DNA of 19,943 bases, from positions 1 to 19,943 of the forward strand of contig CAJOMB010000011.1 of assembly GCA_905235615.1 (NCBI GenBank). The letters are read 5' to 3'. A model generated the notes under the pieces. That model did not search any database. It had not been told where the DNA came from and saw only the letters and a program-made list of their open reading frames with translations. The DNA is from an uncultured Bacteroidales bacterium (lineage in GTDB: Bacteria; Bacteroidota; Bacteroidia; Bacteroidales; UBA932). Positions 16,057 to 19,943 of the stretch are shown piece after piece. Made by a program: the position numbers and the translations under genes. Position 1 is the stretch's first letter; the number at the start of each line of letters is the position of its first letter.

Positions 16057-18072
16057 ATGGATATGAAAAAGAAATTATTATACTCTCTTCTGGTCATAGG
16101 CACCGTCCTCAGCTGTGTCCCGGACGACCGGAACAACAACATGGTGGACGACAGCTTCGGCGTGGCCGCCAAGACGCTGGTGCAGGACGTGTCGGTACAC
16201 GCCGGCAGCTGCACCGTGGGCCTGGTGAAAAACGGGAAAGGTCAGCAGAGCGGCACCCTCCGCATCGTCACCGACGCAGACAAGGTGCAGGCCGCCCTGA
16301 ATCAGTTCAACAAAGCCAACAACAGCGCCTACAAAGGCATCATGCCCGCCTCCGTTTACTGGGAGAACACCACTTTCTCCTTCCGCCGGGAAGACATCGT
16401 GAAGAACCTCAACCTGAGCTGGGATCCCGAGCTGGTAGGCTATCTGATGGGAGATGAATCCAATTATGTCATCCCCATCCTTTTGGAAGGGGAAGGCGTA
16501 GAGGTGAATGAGGGCCGTAAATTCATGGTCATCCGGCTCACCCGTTCCAGCCTTTCCGTGGTACAGACCAGCCAGGCCCGTACCGTGGCCAGAAAGAACG
16601 TGGAACCGGGACCGGACGGACAGACGCCCGAGCTGCAGGAAATCATCACCCTGGACCTGAACCTCTCCCAGGCCGTCAAGGGCGTGGGCATGAGCTTCCC
16701 CGTCGTGGCCGATCCTTCCCTCATCGAGACTTTCAACGCCACCCAGGAAATGGACTACACCCCGGCACCGGAAGGGCTGGTCACCATCCTGGACAAGCAG
16801 GTGAGCATTGCCGAGGGCAGCTTGGGCAACACCTACCGCATCCAGATTGACAAGAGCAAACTGACCGGAAGCGACGGCAAGATGCTGGACTTCCCTCCTT
16901 ACGTGATGCCCATCCGGGTGGAAAAAGAAGGCGTGAGCGCCACCCGCGACGGGAAGGAATTTGACCTGCACGGAATGAAGTACGGAAATATGGTTACCTA
17001 CGTCACCATTTCACCGGCCCGGAAGGGCATTTCCGTGGTGGCCCGCGAATGGGGACTCTATTCTGAAAGTGCGGCCTGGTACAGCGAACTGGAGGGATTC
17101 ACCGCCGGAGCAGACCGCACCGTGGCCATGGACAAGGATTACGTCTATGTGAGCCTGTCCTCCGCGGCCGGCGGCATCTACGCACTCAGCCGCACCAGCG
17201 GTGCATTCGTCAAAAAACTGGATGTGAGCCCCGCCATGGGGAAGGGAAATACCTTCCCGGTCTCCTGCGTACGCACCATCAAGAATACCGCCGGGAACGA
17301 CATCCTCACCTTCTGCTCCCTCAAGGGAGACAGCGACCAGCACCTGTATGTCTATGCCTACGTGAACGGAACCGACGCCGCTCCGGTCCAGATTCTGGAC
17401 TTCGCCAGGGACAACAAGGGCGGCGTGGAAGACTGGCGCCGCTACGGTGACCGCTATACGGTTACCGGCACCTGGCAGGACGGGCAGCTGTGGTTCCAGA
17501 CCTGGAGCGACGGCGGTACGGCCAAGACCATCGGCTTTACGCTCAAGAACGGGACGGTCACCAATCCGGAAGACCCCATCGACTACTATATCGCCAGTCC
17601 CAAGGCCGGCATCAAGGATGTGGTGTGGTATCCCGGCTGGGACAACGTGCTCATCACGGAAAACGGCAAGGGAACCATCTTCAAGCCCGGAGCGGCCGGG
17701 CCCAACGGCTGGCTCAAATGGGACGAAGTGGAAGTGATGGAATACCTGTCTCTCACCTACGGCTACAACTTCTTCGAGTTCCACGACCAGAACTTCATCG
17801 CCTATGCCCTGGTGGAAGGAGAGAACGGCGTAAGGGGACGCCTGGTCATCATGGATGACGACAGCGCCGCACCCGCCGACTTCCCCGCCCAGCTCAAGGC
17901 CCGTAGCAACGTCCGGGAATTCCCCATCCAGCATGAGGAAGACTTCGAGGCCAAATCGGCCGTGACAGCCGCCTCCTCCGTGGCCGACTGCACCGTCTGG
18001 GAAATCTCCGGAAATACCTATATCGCCGTACTGGTACAAGGCTGCGGACTCAGCGTATTCCAGCTGCAATAA
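16057..18072 (+). CDS. DUF1735 surface lipoprotein with a C-terminal propeller-like region
   Basis: A lipoprotein of 671 residues. The signal peptide reaches Cys20 (GTVLSC) and is followed by VPDDRNNN, an acidic stretch compatible with surface export. Translation may instead begin at the ATG at 16063 (MKKKLLYSL), which looks more typical. Two DUF1735 segments are seen: one with NKANNSAYKGIMPASVYW (about residues 45-180) and one with FNATQEMDYTPAPEGLVTIL (about 195-320). From about residue 325 the sequence turns into repeating beta-strand blades (VAMDKDYVYVSLSS, LYVYAYVNGTD, LWFQTWSDGG), suggesting a beta-propeller-like fold. Proteins in this position of a PUL are usually glycan-binding partners of SusD. 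No catalytic residues were identified. It overlaps the next gene by one base (TAATG). Confidence 0.8.
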   Translation: MDMKKKLLYSLLVIGTVLSCVPDDRNNNMVDDSFGVAAKTLVQDVSVHAGSCTVGLVKNGKGQQSGTLRIVTDADKVQAALNQFNKANNSAYKGIMPASVYWENTTFSFRREDIVKNLNLSWDPELVGYLMGDESNYVIPILLEGEGVEVNEGRKFMVIRLTRSSLSVVQTSQARTVARKNVEPGPDGQTPELQEIITLDLNLSQAVKGVGMSFPVVADPSLIETFNATQEMDYTPAPEGLVTILDKQVSIAEGSLGNTYRIQIDKSKLTGSDGKMLDFPPYVMPIRVEKEGVSATRDGKEFDLHGMKYGNMVTYVTISPARKGISVVAREWGLYSESAAWYSELEGFTAGADRTVAMDKDYVYVSLSSAAGGIYALSRTSGAFVKKLDVSPAMGKGNTFPVSCVRTIKNTAGNDILTFCSLKGDSDQHLYVYAYVNGTDAAPVQILDFARDNKGGVEDWRRYGDRYTVTGTWQDGQLWFQTWSDGGTAKTIGFTLKNGTVTNPEDPIDYYIASPKAGIKDVVWYPGWDNVLITENGKGTIFKPGAAGPNGWLKWDEVEVMEYLSLTYGYNFFEFHDQNFIAYALVEGENGVRGRLVIMDDDSAAPADFPAQLKARSNVREFPIQHEEDFEAKSAVTAASSVADCTVWEISGNTYIAVLVQGCGLSVFQLQ

Positions 18073-19604
18073 TGCGCCTGCGTACCCTCATCTATGCTTC
18101 CGTGTTCCTTCTCCTCGCATCCTGCGGGGGGAAGGAACCTGCGGTAAAGCCTGCCAACCCGGCCATCCGCGTCCGGCTTCAGGAAGTGGATGCCTTCCGG
18201 GCCTGCTTTGAGGTCTCCACCATCGAGACGGCCACCGTCCGCTATGGCGTAGGAACCACGGAAAACGAAGCCCGGGAGATGGGACAGAGCGTCCGGACGG
18301 AAGACAGCCGCACCAGTACGCTCAGCCTTACGGTGGAGAATCTGCTGCCGGACACGGATTACATCTTCTGCGCCCAGGGAACGGGCCCGGCGGGAGAGGA
18401 GGGGGCCGTGGTCAAACTGGAGTTTTCCACGCCGGCAGGGCCCTCCGGCCTCTACTCCTGGGAAAAAGCCCGTGATGCCGCCCCCGAATTTGCCGGCATA
18501 AGCCTTATCACCCGGGGCCAGCACAACTACAATCCCCCGCTCTGGACGGCCGACCGCTTTGCGCCGCATGTGAGCTACCAGGATGCCGACGGCGAGCACT
18601 GGCTCTTTGACGCCTTCCTGTGCACGGAGGGCTATGACGGCGTCCGCGGGCTCACCATGAGCATCCAGGCCGGCGGGCGGGCATCGGCCATCAAGGAATC
18701 CTGGGAGGAGCTCTTAGACTACTGGTTCCGCAAAGGGAGCACCCTGGACCAGCTGGACCAGGCCGTGAGCGCCACCGCCAGCCGGATAGGGCCGCCCCCC
18801 ACTCCCCGGTATGTAGTCATCACCGTTCCCGACCCCATCATGTTCCAGAACTTCTCCAACAAGGCTTCCAGTACCACCTACTGGGGCACATTGGATGGAG
18901 AAGTCATGGATTTTTCCCGCTTGGAGCACCAACTGAAGGTTTATCAATGGTTCATGGACCAATGCCGGGAACGTTTCCGGGGCCTTTCCCCCCAATACCT
19001 GGAACTGGCCGGATTCTATGTGCTTTCCGAAGAGTTGCCCTTAGCAAAGAGCTTCTATGACTCCCTGGGCCTCAGCTGCAACACGGCCGATACCTGGAAT
19101 GCAGCCTACAAGCGCTGGGAGAGCATTTTGCCCGCCACTTCCGACTATCTGAAAAGCTGCCGCGAAGGACTGTACTGGATTCCCTACTTTTATGCTCCCG
19201 GTTACCGCGTCTGGAAGCAGCTGGGCTTTGACATGGCCTGGATGCAGCCCAACCACTATTGGGACACCGCCAACCAGCACCCCATGAGCCGGAGCGTAAA
19301 CGCCATGCGAAACTTCGGTCTGGGGATGGAGCTGGAATTCGAGTATTCCATGGTCTATGACCAGATGAAAAATGGCCGATGGGGCCCTGACGGCGCCGGA
19401 AGCCCCACCTTCACCGAGGCCGACATCCCCGCCCTGCGGGAGCGGTTCCGCGAGTATATGAACGCCTACAAAGACAACGGCTTCTACGGAAAAAGGTCCG
19501 TGGCCCTCTACTCCGGAACGGACGCCCTCACCCAACTGGGAACCTCCCCGGATGCCCGGGACCGGGAAATGTACCTGGAAATTTGTAACTTTATCGCCCC
19601 TTAA
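18072..19604 (+). CDS. DUF4855 lipoprotein with an N-terminal fibronectin-III-like domain
   Basis: A lipoprotein of 510 residues (MRLRTLIYASVFLLLASC, lipidated Cys18). Residues about 28-120 look like a fibronectin type III domain, with strand pattern IRVRLQEVDAFRACFEVST and the NLLPDTDYIFCAQGTG turn. The remainder, from FAGISLITRG onward, matches the DUF4855 type, with FAPHVSYQDADGEHWLFDAF and PRYVVITVPDP as recognisable parts. DUF4855 has no established function known to me. It is found in Bacteroidota PULs, and acidic and aromatic residues are frequent in the segment (EHWLF, WMQPNHYWDTANQ), as in sugar-binding or sugar-cleaving proteins. It overlaps the DUF1735 gene by one base and is followed by a repeat array and a second, shorter-headed DUF4855 gene. 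Confidence 0.78.
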   Translation: MRLRTLIYASVFLLLASCGGKEPAVKPANPAIRVRLQEVDAFRACFEVSTIETATVRYGVGTTENEAREMGQSVRTEDSRTSTLSLTVENLLPDTDYIFCAQGTGPAGEEGAVVKLEFSTPAGPSGLYSWEKARDAAPEFAGISLITRGQHNYNPPLWTADRFAPHVSYQDADGEHWLFDAFLCTEGYDGVRGLTMSIQAGGRASAIKESWEELLDYWFRKGSTLDQLDQAVSATASRIGPPPTPRYVVITVPDPIMFQNFSNKASSTTYWGTLDGEVMDFSRLEHQLKVYQWFMDQCRERFRGLSPQYLELAGFYVLSEELPLAKSFYDSLGLSCNTADTWNAAYKRWESILPATSDYLKSCREGLYWIPYFYAPGYRVWKQLGFDMAWMQPNHYWDTANQHPMSRSVNAMRNFGLGMELEFEYSMVYDQMKNGRWGPDGAGSPTFTEADIPALRERFREYMNAYKDNGFYGKRSVALYSGTDALTQLGTSPDARDREMYLEICNFIAP

Positions 19605-19605
19605 C

Positions 19606-19710
19606 TGTCATCCTGAAAAAAGTTGTCATTCTGAATAAAAATTGCCATTCTGAACCCTAACTGTCATTCTGAACCCTAACTGTCATTCTGAACGAAGTGA
19701 AGAATCTTTT
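19606..19710 (+). repeat. Five-unit TGTCATTCTGA array ending in a complete element
   Basis: Head copies start at 19606, 19624, 19643 and 19662 (18-19 bp period, with small changes such as TGTCATCCTGA and TGCCATTCTGA). A complete element with the GAAGAATCT tail follows at 19681-19707. The complete element and the T run after it are identical to the one at 8222-8251. The array starts right after the DUF4855 stop codon and ends inside the next gene. Confidence 0.92.
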
Positions 19711-19943
19711 CATCCTCCTCTCCCTCTTCCTTTCCATAGGCTGCAGCGCTGCCACACCGGTCCCGGCACCGCGACAGTTCACCGACCTTACCCTGGTGGG
19801 CTACTGGCACCGCGCACCCCATCACTGGGATGCCGCCCGTTTCGCTCCCCATGTGAGCTGGCAGGCCCCCGACGGCTCCGAACACTGGCTGTTCCAGGCC
19901 TTCCTCTTCCTGGAAGGCAGCGACTGGGTGCATGACAAAACCT
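19697..19943 (+). CDS. Second DUF4855 lipoprotein, N-terminal part (runs off window), GTG start inside a repeat
   Basis: From a GTG at 19697 the frame stays open for 82 codons to the window edge. The product begins MKNLFILLSLFLSIGC, a good lipoprotein signal with lipidated Cys16. The mature part (RQFTDLTLVGYWHR, then FAPHVSWQAPDGSEHWLFQ) aligns clearly with FAGISLITRG and FAPHVSYQDADGEHWLF of the preceding gene, so it is a paralog. It lacks the FN3-like domain: the DUF4855 region begins about 10 residues after the lipid cysteine. An in-frame TGA at 19670-19672 limits upstream extension, and no ATG lies between it and the signal sequence, so GTG is the best start. That GTG and the next few codons belong to the complete repeat element, so the repeat seems to supply the translation start. 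Confidence 0.8.
   Translation, partial: MKNLFILLSLFLSIGCSAATPVPAPRQFTDLTLVGYWHRAPHHWDAARFAPHVSWQAPDGSEHWLFQAFLFLEGSDWVHDKT

Noticed and set aside
19606..19710. The 18-19 bp array considered as a CRISPR or regulatory iteron array
   Set aside because: Spacers are 5-8 bp, far too short for CRISPR, and there is no replication gene nearby. The same element occurs elsewhere as a dispersed repeat.

Overview
The window looks like a polysaccharide utilization locus (PUL) from a fairly GC-rich member of the Bacteroidota, probably Bacteroidales. The evidence is a SusC/SusD pair, several lipoproteins with short Bacteroidota-style signal peptides, DUF1735 and DUF4855 proteins, and TAnnTTTG-type promoter boxes. 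No transposase, tRNA, rRNA or CRISPR array was seen, and no transcriptional regulator lies inside the window.

Layout. Two divergent gene blocks start from a short promoter region at about 5203-5293. The minus-strand block (5202 down to 1) encodes a mutarotase-like cytoplasmic protein, a GH3 lipoprotein, a GH127-type (DUF1680) secreted hydrolase with all four predicted zinc/catalytic residues, and the first 37 codons of msrA. The plus-strand block (5294 to the end) encodes an MFS transporter, an AraA/FucI-fold sugar isomerase, a long phosphomannose-isomerase-like cupin protein, a divergent ROK kinase, SusC, SusD, a DUF1735 surface lipoprotein, a DUF4855 lipoprotein with an FN3-like domain, and the start of a second DUF4855 lipoprotein that runs off the end. 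Gene overlaps or gaps are 0-20 nt almost everywhere. The exceptions are 8119-8276 and 19605-19696, both filled with repeats.

Likely logic (inference). Glycan is bound and imported by SusC/SusD and the accessory lipoproteins. It is trimmed by the GH3 and GH127 enzymes, and the DUF4855 proteins are candidates for the outer-surface activity that is otherwise missing from the plus-strand block. The released sugar crosses the inner membrane through the MFS carrier and is processed by the isomerase, cupin isomerase and kinase. The sugar is not identified; the GH127 enzyme hints at L-arabinofuranose or a related furanoside.

The most unusual feature is a family of short palindromic repeats with a GTCA foot and a TCT(C) end. 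It occurs in three arrays that share one architecture: several head-only tandem copies followed by one complete element. One array sits in frame inside the MFS transporter, one fills an intergenic gap, and one supplies the apparent GTG start codon and first signal-peptide codons of the second DUF4855 gene.
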